Notes: generated from the sequence alone by a model not told the origin. A stretch of 64,000 bases of DNA from Algibacter miyuki (GCF_030409805.1 NZ_JAUFQP010000007.1:1075519-1139518); one strand, 5' to 3'. Counted from the stretch's first letter, positions 26,265-35,098 are shown. Made by a program: numbers and translations.

Positions 26265-28601
26265 TTATTCTTCTTCTGTACTAGAAATTGTTGCAGGTTC
26301 CACAGAGGAATCGTGCGCATTATGATATTCTTCTAATAAACTCATAGTGGCTTTAAGCAAATCTTTCGTTTCTAATAACACCCCAAAGTATAAGGTGGTG
26401 TTCTTCGGACTCGATTCTTCAGTACGTGTTCTTTCAACTTGTTTCTGAATTTTTTCAGATAACAACTTAAACACATCGTCTTTTCTGCTTAAAATTTGTC
26501 CTATTTGCTCAAAAGAATGCGAATCGAAAGCCGTTTTCATATCATGAAACAATCCTTCAACCGATGCATCAACCTCTTTCAACTCTTTAATTTGGTTGAA
26601 TTTCAGTTTCTTATGGTTGTTGTTAATATGCTTATAACTCACCTTAGAAATATATTCTAAAGATTGTGCCATATCCTGTAAGTAGCCTAAAACATTAATG
26701 TAGAAATTACTTGCACCAACACTAGATTCGTCTAAGTTTTTAATAAAATAGAAAATGTTGTTACGTAAATCGTCAACTTCAATAGATAATTTATTAACCT
26801 GTTTTTGGTTCTTTTTAAGCGATACTAAATCTTGTTTAGCGAGACCGTTTATAGCGTTTGTATAAATTTTGTTTCCACGTTTTACTACGTTAGCAATATT
26901 GCCAGCACTTTCGTGAATAACACCTTGTACAGAACTACTTTCTGCCTTTATCAAGCTATCTTCTGCTCTAACTTCTTTCGATTTTTTATTATGAACTACC
27001 GAACTTCTAATTAATAAACCAAAGGCTGCAACCAATAATATAGGGAACATTACCGTAATGTTTAGGTTTAATAAATAGGCGACTAAAGCTGCTGCTGAAA
27101 ACGCACTAAAGGCTGTAAAAAACCATCCACCAATAACGTTTATTACACCCGCTACACGGTACACAGCACTTTCTGCACCCCAAGCTCTATCGGCAAGTGA
27201 TGATCCCATGGCTACCATAAAAGTAACGTATGTTGTAGATAGTGGTAATTTGTATGAGGTTGCTATAGAAATTAAAACTGCAGCAATCATTAAGTTTAAT
27301 GCTGCTCGCACTAAATCGAAAGCAGGTAATTCTACTGTTTTATTTTTTGATAAGGTAATCACTGGAACTTCAAACTGTTTATCAATTTTAGCTTGCCAAG
27401 AATTTGGTAGTAAATATGATGTTGTTTGAGAAAGTAAAACCGCTACACGCACAAAACCACGTGATAAAAAGTTAGGTTGAAAACGTTCTTTAGTTTCACT
27501 TTGGCTAGCAAGGTCTAACGATGTTTTTACAACGTTTTTCGCTTTGGTAGAAAACCATAACGTTAGTACCATAATCATACCTGCAGCAAAAAGCAACCAG
27601 TTGTTGGTTGGTACTTTTTCGGCTAAAATAGTCATCGGGAATTCGTAAGCAGGAACTCCAGAGGCCGACCATGCTAAAAAGGCATTGTAAGCCGCAACAG
27701 GTACACCAATAAAGTTTACTAAATCGTTACCAGCAAAAGCAAGTGCTAAGGCAAACGTACCTACTAAAATAATAAGTTTGTAGATGTTTATTTTGGCAAG
27801 CGAAATAAGAGCTAATGAAAGTAAAGACCATATTACAGAACTTACTAAAATAATACCAAGTACTTGAGTTTCTAAAAAGTGAGCCATAGTACCACCACCC
27901 AAAATATCGTAAGATTCGTTGGCGTAAGAGGTGCCTTTTAATCCTTTCATAAAGATGAAATAGGTAATGGCTGTAATGGCAAAACCACCAAATAGCGCAC
28001 CAACCCATGGGGCTTTATTTTCAAAATTATAAGATAATAGTAAACGGGCAACCCATTGTACTAAAGCACCAATGGAGAATGCGACGACCACCGAGAGCAG
28101 AATTCCGAATATAATTTGAGACGCTTTTGAAGTGTTGATATAGTTAATAACATCGCCAAAATCGCCACCATCGTGTCCAATTTTTATTAAGGCAATGGCA
28201 ACTGCAGCCCCCAATAATTCGAATACAATGGAAACTGTAGTTGATGTTGGCATCCCAACGGAGTTAAAGAAATCGAGCAGTAATATGTCCGTAATCATTA
28301 CGGCCATAAAGATGATCATGATTTCGTTAAACATAAACTCACTTGGGTTAAAAATACCCTTACGAGCAACTTCCATCATACCGCTAGAAAAAACAGCTCC
28401 AACCGCAACACCTACACTGGCCACAATCATAATGGTTTTAAAAGAAATGGCTTTAGAGCCAATAGCCGAGTTTAAAAAGTTTACGGCATCGTTACTAACG
28501 CCCACCACCAAATCTGCAATTGCAAGAATGGCTAAGGCGATAATCATATACAAATAGATATTATCCATAGTGTCTGGTTGAAATAAGGTTGCAAATATCA
28601 T
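26265..28601 (-). CDS. PiT-family inorganic phosphate transporter with C-terminal PhoU-like domain
   Basis: 778 residues. The first ~540 residues are a PiT permease with about twelve hydrophobic segments and the two family repeats: GVSNDAVNFLNSAIGSKAIS near the N-terminus and FAGNDLVNFIGVPVAAYNAF mid-protein. Residues about 560-778 are hydrophilic and helical, resembling PhoU-type proteins that control phosphate uptake. It would import phosphate with a cation across the inner membrane. The start at 28601 or the Met 11 codons later (MDNIYLYMII) are both possible. It follows the OprP-like porin gene by 39 bases and probably shares its promoter. Confidence 0.93.
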   Translation of the reverse strand: MIFATLFQPDTMDNIYLYMIIALAILAIADLVVGVSNDAVNFLNSAIGSKAISFKTIMIVASVGVAVGAVFSSGMMEVARKGIFNPSEFMFNEIMIIFMAVMITDILLLDFFNSVGMPTSTTVSIVFELLGAAVAIALIKIGHDGGDFGDVINYINTSKASQIIFGILLSVVVAFSIGALVQWVARLLLSYNFENKAPWVGALFGGFAITAITYFIFMKGLKGTSYANESYDILGGGTMAHFLETQVLGIILVSSVIWSLLSLALISLAKINIYKLIILVGTFALALAFAGNDLVNFIGVPVAAYNAFLAWSASGVPAYEFPMTILAEKVPTNNWLLFAAGMIMVLTLWFSTKAKNVVKTSLDLASQSETKERFQPNFLSRGFVRVAVLLSQTTSYLLPNSWQAKIDKQFEVPVITLSKNKTVELPAFDLVRAALNLMIAAVLISIATSYKLPLSTTYVTFMVAMGSSLADRAWGAESAVYRVAGVINVIGGWFFTAFSAFSAAALVAYLLNLNITVMFPILLVAAFGLLIRSSVVHNKKSKEVRAEDSLIKAESSSVQGVIHESAGNIANVVKRGNKIYTNAINGLAKQDLVSLKKNQKQVNKLSIEVDDLRNNIFYFIKNLDESSVGASNFYINVLGYLQDMAQSLEYISKVSYKHINNNHKKLKFNQIKELKEVDASVEGLFHDMKTAFDSHSFEQIGQILSRKDDVFKLLSEKIQKQVERTRTEESSPKNTTLYFGVLLETKDLLKATMSLLEEYHNAHDSSVEPATISSTEEE

Positions 28602-28640
28602 GACTATATAATGGTGTTGTGTTATGTTAATGTTATTTCT

Positions 28641-29831
28641 TTAAAAGTGTATATCGCACTGTAAACGATACATGATTTTATTGTTTCCGCCTGCCACATC
28701 TAAGTAGCTTAAATCGGTTTGAATTTTTAATTTATGTCCAACAATATATTTTGACAAACCAATGGTGTATTGGTTTTCGGCGTTTTCGTTGGTGATGTTT
28801 TTATCTAAAGTAATATTGGTGTAACGTCCAGAAACTTCGTAGTTGCTTTTAAGTAAATACCCGGTTTGAAGGTTTAAACCACGGCCTACTTGCACCACAT
28901 CGCCAGTTAAAGTGCCATCAGAATTCATGGCAATTGGGTTATCGGCATCTCTATCGGCGTATTCAGCCATAAAAGAAAATCCTTGATACTTAAACATGGC
29001 ATCTATAAAAAGTGTGCTAATGTTGGTTTCAAAAAAACCGGTATCAGTTTCCATATAGCTTCCCATATTGCTGCGTGTTTTTACAGCATTATTGTTATAA
29101 TCGTATACTACGCCTAGTGCTAGTTTTGGGGTCGATTCTCGTTTTAAGTCGGCACCTTTATAATCGCCATCACTGGTAAATTCACCGAAAGGGTAAAAAT
29201 CTAATCGGCCAGTATATTGATGTCCGCCTAAGTTTCCAGTAGTTACATTTCGGCCTTCACCTTGTGCTATTGAAAAAGTTTCTTTAACAATAAAAGAGTT
29301 GGTTAGGTTAAAATGATGTTTTAATTGCATTCCGAAATCACGATCGATGTTAAAACGGCTATTAAGTAAAGAGCGATCTACTTGTTGCAAGTTTGCTGAA
29401 GATATAATACGTTCGCGGTTGCCAGGTAATTTTGTTTGGCCTACCCAAAGTTCAAAATTCTTATAAAAATTCCACATTAAAAATGCATCTAAAATATAAC
29501 GTGGCGCGTTCCCTGTAAATTCCGAAGCACCCGATTGGTCTCTGTTAGATAAGCCCAATTCAATTTTATATTTTAATTTCGGGCTGTAAGCAAAACCATT
29601 AAATTTCAATCGAGAGCGTCTAATTAGGAAGTTGGCGTCGCTTTTTTCGCCATCTTCCCAAACGGAAGAGCCAAGAAGTTGAACTCGTAATCCTACTTTC
29701 ATGGTCCAAGAGCTGTCTTTTCCAACCACGTTGAAAATACCGTTTCCGAATTTTCCGGTTGTAATCTCTTGCGCTTGCGCGGAAGCCATAAACCAGAAAA
29801 CTACTCCAAACAGGATAAGTTTAAGTTTCAT
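28641..29831 (-). CDS. OprP/OprO-type phosphate-selective porin
   Basis: 396 residues. Signal peptide MKLKLILFGVVFWFMASAQA, then beta-barrel sequence with alternating strands such as KVGLRVQLLGSSVWED, NFLIRRSRLKFNGFAYSPKL and YILDAFLMWNFYKNFELWVG, ending in a C-terminal YRLQCDIHF strand. This is the phosphate-selective porin O/P family, which passes phosphate or polyphosphate across the outer membrane in Pseudomonas. Adjacent to the PiT gene and preceded by a 2-unit Pho-box-like repeat, so a role in phosphate uptake is well supported by context. Confidence 0.92.
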   Translation of the reverse strand: MKLKLILFGVVFWFMASAQAQEITTGKFGNGIFNVVGKDSSWTMKVGLRVQLLGSSVWEDGEKSDANFLIRRSRLKFNGFAYSPKLKYKIELGLSNRDQSGASEFTGNAPRYILDAFLMWNFYKNFELWVGQTKLPGNRERIISSANLQQVDRSLLNSRFNIDRDFGMQLKHHFNLTNSFIVKETFSIAQGEGRNVTTGNLGGHQYTGRLDFYPFGEFTSDGDYKGADLKRESTPKLALGVVYDYNNNAVKTRSNMGSYMETDTGFFETNISTLFIDAMFKYQGFSFMAEYADRDADNPIAMNSDGTLTGDVVQVGRGLNLQTGYLLKSNYEVSGRYTNITLDKNITNENAENQYTIGLSKYIVGHKLKIQTDLSYLDVAGGNNKIMYRLQCDIHF

Positions 29832-29856
29832 TATTCAGTATTAGTTTTTGTCGCTG

Positions 29857-29889
29857 CAAAGAACTAAAAAGAATGTTAACTTAATGTTT
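29857..29889 (-). promoter_or_regulatory. Pho-box-like direct repeat and promoter of the porin-PiT operon
   Basis: On the minus strand AAACATT-AAGT-TAACATT (29889-29872) gives two 7-bp repeats at exact 11-bp spacing. Seven bases later comes GTTCTTTG (29864-29857), a -7-like element, with ATG 26 bases further. The repeat covers the position where a -33 element would be, as in PhoB-activated promoters. The same geometry recurs at 34833-34920 and 35515-35591. Confidence 0.65.
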
Positions 29890-29907
29890 CCTAATGATTA
29901 AGTTTGA

Positions 29908-29940
29908 AACAAAAAAGGCTACCTAAAAATAGGTAGCCTT
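29908..29940 (-). terminator. Strong leftward terminator in an ORF-free divergent region
   Basis: AAGGCTACCT (29915-29924) pairs perfectly with AGGTAGCCTT (29931-29940); on the minus strand the hairpin is followed by TTTTTTG. No protein gene ends here, so it implies a non-coding leftward transcript. Confidence 0.7.
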
Positions 29941-30125
29941 ATTAGAATTCACTATAATGTAGTCGACAAAAACTAATAGATTATATGAAAAACTAATCTT
30001 GTTGTCCAAGGATATTACAAATATCTTGGATTAAATTGACTTAAATGTAACCACAATATTAAGTAATTATTAATATTGTGGTGAATTTAATAAAATGTAA
30101 AATACTGATTAATAATTATTTATAC
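29908..30125 (-). ncRNA. Candidate small RNA with three stem-loops next to a Pho-box-like array
   Basis: On the minus strand the region has no ATG at all. It contains a 12-bp perfect stem CCACAATATTAA / TTAATATTGTGG (30051-30081), a second hairpin TCCAAG-ATATT / AATAT-CTTGGA with one bulge (30005-30030), and the terminator hairpin with U-run at 29908-29940. Just upstream is a three-unit 11-bp repeat array in the matching orientation. The weak point is the promoter: no TAnnTTTG lies at the expected distance. Alternatively these are unrelated hairpins in the spacer between divergent genes. Confidence 0.4.
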
Positions 30126-30129
30126 TTCC

Positions 30130-30158
30130 AATGTTAATTTAATGTTACGTAAATGTTG
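30130..30158 (-). promoter_or_regulatory. Three-unit Pho-box-like array
   Basis: Plus-strand AATGTTA (30130), AATGTTA (30141) and AATGTTG (30152) are spaced exactly 11 bp; on the minus strand this reads CAACATT-N4-TAACATT-N4-TAACATT. Orientation fits leftward transcription (the candidate RNA), yet it also lies 62-90 bases before the plus-strand gene at 30220, whose possible -7 element TATCTTCG is at 30179-30186. Confidence 0.6.
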
Positions 30159-30219
30159 TGTAATTGTAAAATATTTTCTATCTTCGTAATGGAAATAATA
30201 ATCTCAAACCCAACTTACA

Positions 30220-30534
30220 ATGAAAAATATATTAATTATCGCATTAGCTTTGTTTACATCTTTGACTTTTGCTCAAAATGATAAAAAGCTAACTTTAAAT
30301 AAAGAAACAAATCAAATTGATGCTGTTTACTATCATGAAAATGGTAAAGTTAGCCAAACAGGAACTTTTACTGCTGATGGGAAACTAGACGGAAAATGGA
30401 TTAGTTTTGATGAAGCTGGTGAAAAAACAACGGTTGCTTTTTATAAAGATGGTAAAAAAGTTGGAAAATGGATTCACTGGATCGAAGGAAAGAAAAAAGT
30501 AGTAAGTTATGAAAATAACGTAGCTACCTTATAA
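30220..30534 (+). CDS. Small exported protein with MORN-like repeats
   Basis: 104 residues. Signal peptide MKNILIIALALFTSLTFAQ, then three units of the pattern YxxGKxxxxW seen in MORN-type repeats (YYHENGKVSQTGTF, DGKLDGKWISFDEAGEK, YKDGKKVGKWIHWIEGKKK). Such small secreted proteins are common in Flavobacteriia and are sometimes misnamed nucleotidyltransferases; no catalytic motif is visible. It diverges from the porin operon, with a Pho-box-like array 62 bases upstream, so phosphate control is possible. A hairpin terminator follows. Confidence 0.8.
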   Translation: MKNILIIALALFTSLTFAQNDKKLTLNKETNQIDAVYYHENGKVSQTGTFTADGKLDGKWISFDEAGEKTTVAFYKDGKKVGKWIHWIEGKKKVVSYENNVATL

Positions 30535-30560
30535 ATAGCATACTATTTTAACATAAAAAG

Positions 30561-30590
30561 AACGCCTAAAACAATATGTTTTAGGCGTTT
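30561..30590. terminator. Bidirectional terminator
   Basis: AACGCCTAAAACA pairs with TGTTTTAGGCGTT, between the convergent ends of the MORN-like gene and the TonB receptor gene. Confidence 0.8.
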
Positions 30591-30612
30591 TACTTTTATA
30601 AAAAGAAATCTT

Positions 30613-33441
30613 TTAGAACTTATATGCGTATCCAATTGAAAACTCGGTACCAGGTTCTCTTAAAGAGAATATTTGATCTTGGGCTTCATACGATTGGAAA
30701 ACACTTTCTCTGTCGCTGCCTAAGATGTTTGATACTTTAATATCTATAGATGATTTTTTAGACGCTCCAAAAGCTTTGTTTAACGTAAAGTTTAAGCTCT
30801 GGAATGGTTTTGTAAATACATCTGGAACACCACCTAAACCAACAACCTCTAAGGTTTTACCTTGCACATTAAAGAATAGACCGGTTTGTAGACCAAGTTC
30901 TTTATTAGCGTAGTTTAAGCTCGTGTTTACTAAAAACGGTGCTTGCCCTTGTAATTGTCTTTTTTCGTCTATGGTTTGGCCATCTCTTGCGTTGGCAACT
31001 CTAGAGTTGTATTCTTCCTCAGACATGGTTAACTCCGATTCGGTAACCGATACGTTTAAAGCAAACTTTAAATCGTTTAAATCTTCAGCAATAAAACCTA
31101 AGCTTTTTCTAAACTCTACCTCGGCACCATAAACCTTGGCGCTACCTAAGTTACCAATAGTTAATTGGGTTGGGGCAGAAGCAAAGAATGATTTTTCTAA
31201 AGGATCTTTAAAATCTTTAAAGAAAGCACTTACCGCAAACATTTGTCCGCCAGCTCCGAAGTTTTCAAATCTTAAATCGAAGTTGTTTACATAGGTTGGT
31301 TTCAAATCGATGTTACCAATAAATAAACGGTCTGTAATAGGATCGAAAATTTGAGATAAAGAAGCTTCTTTAAAAGAAGGTCTTGCTGTTGTTTTATAAT
31401 ATGATGTACGAATGTTAGATTTTTCGGTAGCGGCATAAATAAAGTTGGCCGACGGAAATAAATCGTAAACATCAATCACTTTGAATCTATTATATAAATC
31501 TGCACCATCTTGCCCAGTGTAATATGATGAAAAGGCTTCAGCTCTTAAACCTAAAATAGTTTTTAGTTTTTCAGAAATATTAAATTCATTAGAAATGTAA
31601 GTTGAAGAAATATGTTGCTCACCTTCATAAGCATCATTAGGGTTAAAAAGATCACCAGAAATTAAATATGTACCGTTTGAGTTATCTCTACTCCAAAGGT
31701 TTTCTGTTGCTAAAATATTATCAGGATTTCCGTTTAAAACTGATGTTCCGTTATTGTCAAACGTCCAATCGTCTACACTAAAATCTCTAAATTTATACGT
31801 ATGGCCACCACCAAATTTCACTTTTGCAGGTTTTCCGAATAATTCGTATTTTTTACTCAAATCGACTTTACCAGCCCAGTTTTCTTCTTGTAAAAAACGC
31901 CAAATTCTAATAGGGAACGTTGCTGCGGAAGCACTAATAAAATAATCGCCAGTTTGAGATTCTTGAAGCGGTGTTACTCTATGATCTAAGTCGTGAACTT
32001 TAGATATTGTTGGAGATAATTTCCATTCGAAGTTCCAGTCATTTTCTGCACCAAAAGAGTGCGTACCATTTAATAATACGTTGGTTACGGAGCGTTCGGT
32101 ATAAGTAATAGCGTCTTTTGTTAATGGCTCATATCCAGAGCCAGAACCAGAACCACCTTGTGCTACGGTTTGACTAAAGAAACCACCAGCAGATTCTCCA
32201 TTTTGAATATGAAGTACATTAAAACGGTATTTTGAGTTTTGTGTTTTAAAAGTAAGTCCAACAAGTCCGTTTACAAGAACATTATTAATACCTTCACGAC
32301 CATTAGAAATTCTATCGGCAACTAACTCATTATTCGACGTATCGTTAGCATCTATAGAGTATGCGCCATCACGTCTGTTTTCGTAAAATGTTGTACTGTT
32401 TTTGTATGAAAAAGAAGCTAAGTAACCAAACTTGTTATATTCACCTACTTCAAATTGATCTCCAATAGTAAAACCGAAATCGAAGTTAGGTTTGCTTGTT
32501 TCTTCTTTAGCTCTTAATTGGCTATCGAAACGGCTTGTAAGGGTTGTTAATAAGCCACGGTTATCAAATGTACCAGGAATGTTTTGGTAACGGTGAATTG
32601 GGCGGCTTCTAGAATTATCATCATATCCAAAAAAGTCCGTGCTACTAGAATTTCCTATTAAAAAATTATCTTTACCATGCATGCTTGGGTTAAAAGCTGC
32701 ACCAAGCGAAATAGACGCTTCAAATTTCGTTGGAAAATCTTTAGTTACAATATCTACAACACCACCGGTAAAATCGGCAGGGTATTCGGCAGCAGCAGAT
32801 TTTACTACAATAATATTATCGATAATATTAGTTGGAAAAATATCCATTTGAATTGTGTTTCTGTCAGGATCTAAACCGGGAATATCAACCCCGTTCAAAG
32901 TTGTTTTTGTGTAACGATCTCCAAGACCACGTACATAAACATATTTTCCTCCCTCTACAGAAACACCAGGAACACTTTTTACAGCACTTGCGATGTTACT
33001 TGCTCCGCTAGATTTTATGCTTTGCGCCGATAAACCATCTAAAAGGGTAACCGATTTTTTCTGAAGATTTAAAACCGCATTTTCAGTATTGCGTTTGGCG
33101 CTTGTAGTAATTACAATTTCGTCTAAAGAATTCGATTTTAAAATAACATCTAAATAGAAAACTTGGTTTGCTTTAATAACAATATCACTAATTTCCTTCG
33201 ATTCGTATCCAACAAAAGAGAATATTAGGGTATAATTTCCGGCATCTAAATTTAGTTGGTATTTACCATCAAAATCTGTTGTTGTGCCGGTTGTAGTTCC
33301 TTTTACTAAAATGTTGGCAAAAGCCATAGCTTCATTATTGTATTCGCCATCTAGCACATTTCCAGTAACAGTTCCTGTTTGTGCGCTTAAACTTAATATT
33401 GAAGTTAAAAAAAGCGTAAGAAGGATATAAATATTTTTCAT
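30613..33441 (-). CDS. TonB-dependent receptor of the phosphate locus
   Basis: 942 residues from ATG 33441 (MKNIYILLTLFLTSILSLSA signal peptide); nine residues upstream of it in frame look like leader. Domains: carboxypeptidase-regulatory-like (about 20-105, GTTTGTTTDFDGKYQLNL), plug (about 115-240, VSVEGGKYVYVRGLGDRYTK, TTLNGVDIPGLDPDRN), then a 22-strand-type barrel ending FSIGYAYKF. Outer membrane, TonB-energised. It follows the beta-helix lipoprotein gene on the same strand, and that gene's promoter carries a seven-unit Pho-box-like array. Import of a phosphorus compound is inferred from this context only. Confidence 0.93.
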   Translation of the reverse strand: MKNIYILLTLFLTSILSLSAQTGTVTGNVLDGEYNNEAMAFANILVKGTTTGTTTDFDGKYQLNLDAGNYTLIFSFVGYESKEISDIVIKANQVFYLDVILKSNSLDEIVITTSAKRNTENAVLNLQKKSVTLLDGLSAQSIKSSGASNIASAVKSVPGVSVEGGKYVYVRGLGDRYTKTTLNGVDIPGLDPDRNTIQMDIFPTNIIDNIIVVKSAAAEYPADFTGGVVDIVTKDFPTKFEASISLGAAFNPSMHGKDNFLIGNSSSTDFFGYDDNSRSRPIHRYQNIPGTFDNRGLLTTLTSRFDSQLRAKEETSKPNFDFGFTIGDQFEVGEYNKFGYLASFSYKNSTTFYENRRDGAYSIDANDTSNNELVADRISNGREGINNVLVNGLVGLTFKTQNSKYRFNVLHIQNGESAGGFFSQTVAQGGSGSGSGYEPLTKDAITYTERSVTNVLLNGTHSFGAENDWNFEWKLSPTISKVHDLDHRVTPLQESQTGDYFISASAATFPIRIWRFLQEENWAGKVDLSKKYELFGKPAKVKFGGGHTYKFRDFSVDDWTFDNNGTSVLNGNPDNILATENLWSRDNSNGTYLISGDLFNPNDAYEGEQHISSTYISNEFNISEKLKTILGLRAEAFSSYYTGQDGADLYNRFKVIDVYDLFPSANFIYAATEKSNIRTSYYKTTARPSFKEASLSQIFDPITDRLFIGNIDLKPTYVNNFDLRFENFGAGGQMFAVSAFFKDFKDPLEKSFFASAPTQLTIGNLGSAKVYGAEVEFRKSLGFIAEDLNDLKFALNVSVTESELTMSEEEYNSRVANARDGQTIDEKRQLQGQAPFLVNTSLNYANKELGLQTGLFFNVQGKTLEVVGLGGVPDVFTKPFQSLNFTLNKAFGASKKSSIDIKVSNILGSDRESVFQSYEAQDQIFSLREPGTEFSIGYAYKF

Positions 33442-33476
33442 AAATATAATTTGAAAACTACTGCTCACCCGAAAGT

Positions 33477-33508
33477 AAGCAGTAGTTGTATATTTTTTTA
33501 ATATAAAG
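33477..33508 (-). other. Intergenic hairpin between beta-helix lipoprotein and TonB receptor genes
   Basis: Plus-strand CTACTGCTCACCC...GTAAGCAGTAG forms an 11-bp imperfect stem around CGAAA. On the transcript (minus strand) it lies in the 82-base spacer, followed by only four Ts, so it may be a partial terminator or RNA-processing site that sets the ratio of the two products. Confidence 0.5.
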
Positions 33509-33523
33509 TGAAGCGGTTATTTT

Positions 33524-34792
33524 TTATAATGATAAACCACCTTCGATTACAGCGTAAGTCCAAGTAAACTCAGAGATTGTTGCTCCAACAGTTTGTGCAC
33601 CTTTAGCAACTGCAGTAGCTTCCGAGCCGAAACCAGTAACTGTTACAGTTTCTGCTTTGTTAGCAAAAACATCTGTTACCGCGGTAACACCTGTTGGTAA
33701 TACAATTTCCCAAGCAGAGAATGTTAATTTAGCGTCGTTATAGTTTGTGGCTACACCGTCGTTATCTAATTCTACATCAGAATCGGCTTTAAATCCGTAA
33801 GCATAAACATTGTTAGTTGCTCCAGTAGCACCACTTCTGTAATCGGCATATTCACCGTTTGCAGTAACACCGTTTCCAACAATAGTTGCGTTTTGTAAAG
33901 TAAAAGATCCTGTAGCAGTTCCTTCTGGTCCGTCAATTTCAAAAGCATGATCAGATGCGTCTCCTAAAACAACAACCGCATTGTCAATAGTTCCAGAGTA
34001 AGCTTGATCAATATCTAAAGCATCATCACCTTGTCCCCAAACTAATACGTTTTTTACGTTTACTGTACCACCGAAAAACTCGATACCATCATCAACATTT
34101 GCGATAACTTCAATGTTTTCAATTACAGTTCCAGTACCAACACCACCAAGTGTTAAACCGTTAATTTCGTTTCCTTCACCAATTAAAGCACCACCGTGAC
34201 GGATAGAAATGTATTTAAGTACTCCAGAGTTATCAGCAGCATCTGTTCCACCGTATAATCCAAAAGTATCATCAGCAGGAATACCTTCAATTTGAACTTC
34301 AACTAAATCACCTTTAAAAGAACAAGGTGCGTTACCTAAAACAATTAGGCCACCCCAAAGTCCTCTGTTAGATTCATCTAAATTAGAACCTGCATTTTCG
34401 CCTGCATCAATATCATCACTTGTAGAAGTAAAAATAATTGGGCTTGTAGAAGTACCTTCAGCATTAATTTTAGAACCTCTTGCAATAATTAAAGCAGATG
34501 CTAAAGAACCTGTTCCTGGCTTTCCTTTAATAATAGTTCCAGCTTCAATAGTTAAAGTAGCTCCATTATCAACAACTACTTTTTGGTTTAATTCATATAT
34601 TTTGTCATTCGTCCAAGTGGTATTTTCAGTAATTGCTCCAGTTACTGCAACCGTTTCCGTAGTACTTGTGCCATTGCCACCATCTTGGATAATTGTAATT
34701 TCTTCTATTATAATAGGTGTATCATCATCTTTAAGACAACCAGTAAAAACTAGTGTAGATACCATTAACAGAGGTAAAATTATTTTTTTCAT
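33524..34792 (-). CDS. Exported lipoprotein with right-handed beta-helix-like repeats
   Basis: 422 residues. Lipoprotein signal with Cys19 (LMVSTLVFTGC). The body starts with TWTNDKIYELNQKVVVDNGA and TLTIEAGTIIKGKPGTGSLA, then repeated short strands (ENIEVIANVDDGIEFFGGTV, VWGQGDDALDIDQAY, VLGDASDHAFEIDGPEGT), the look of a pectate-lyase-like parallel beta-helix. No catalytic residues can be assigned. It is co-oriented with the downstream TonB receptor and is probably its surface partner, by analogy with SusD-type lipoproteins, though it is unrelated to SusD. Preceded by a seven-unit Pho-box-like array. Confidence 0.85.
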   Translation of the reverse strand: MKKIILPLLMVSTLVFTGCLKDDDTPIIIEEITIIQDGGNGTSTTETVAVTGAITENTTWTNDKIYELNQKVVVDNGATLTIEAGTIIKGKPGTGSLASALIIARGSKINAEGTSTSPIIFTSTSDDIDAGENAGSNLDESNRGLWGGLIVLGNAPCSFKGDLVEVQIEGIPADDTFGLYGGTDAADNSGVLKYISIRHGGALIGEGNEINGLTLGGVGTGTVIENIEVIANVDDGIEFFGGTVNVKNVLVWGQGDDALDIDQAYSGTIDNAVVVLGDASDHAFEIDGPEGTATGSFTLQNATIVGNGVTANGEYADYRSGATGATNNVYAYGFKADSDVELDNDGVATNYNDAKLTFSAWEIVLPTGVTAVTDVFANKAETVTVTGFGSEATAVAKGAQTVGATISEFTWTYAVIEGGLSL

Positions 34793-34832
34793 GAGTTTTT
34801 TAATTTTGATATATTTTGTTTATTTCTTTCGG

Positions 34833-34920
34833 CAAAGAAACTACCGTAATCTTAAAATGGTGTTAATTCAAGATTAACGAACGGTAATAAAAGTGTTAGT
34901 AAAAGGTTACCTTAATGTTG
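34833..34920 (-). promoter_or_regulatory. Seven-unit, 11-bp-phased Pho-box-like array and -7 element
   Basis: Plus-strand 7-mers start every 11 bp: AATCTTA 34848, GGTGTTA 34859, AAGATTA 34870, ACGGTAA 34881, AGTGTTA 34892, AAGGTTA 34903, AATGTTG 34914. The outer three at 34892-34920 are the best. On the minus (coding) strand the unit nearest the gene is followed after 7 bases by TTTCTTTG (34840-34833), the -7-like element. The phasing puts all sites on one face of the helix. Confidence 0.7.
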
Positions 34921-34938
34921 CTTGATTTTACAAGAGGG

Positions 34939-34956
34939 TTACATTAAGTTAACATT
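34939..34956 (+). promoter_or_regulatory. Extra Pho-box-like repeat in opposite orientation
   Basis: Plus strand TTACATT-AAGT-TAACATT, two 7-bp units 11 bp apart. No plus-strand gene or -7 element follows, so it may be a distal site for the same regulator. Confidence 0.45.
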
Positions 34957-35032
34957 AGAAAATGGCTTAATGCTATAGTTGATTTCGAGGAAATGTGGTA
35001 ATCTATTATTTGGGAACATAATATAAAGACAT

Positions 35033-35071
35033 AAAAAAAACAGCCTTCTAATTAAGAAGACTGTTTTTTTT
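35033..35071. terminator. Terminator after the orphan carboxypeptidase-regulatory-like gene
   Basis: AAAAAAAACAG-CTTCT pairs with AGAAG-CTGTTTTTTTT with one mismatch; A- and T-runs on both sides, so it can work in both directions. Confidence 0.8.
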
Positions 35072-35098
35072 ATAATGAATGAAATATGTTATTATCCT

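Noticed and set aside
28618..28635. Pho-box-like pair TGTGTTA / AATGTTA in the 39-base gap before the PiT gene
   Set aside because: Only one unit is good, and there is no room for a -7 element at the standard distance before the PiT start; read-through from the porin promoter explains expression.
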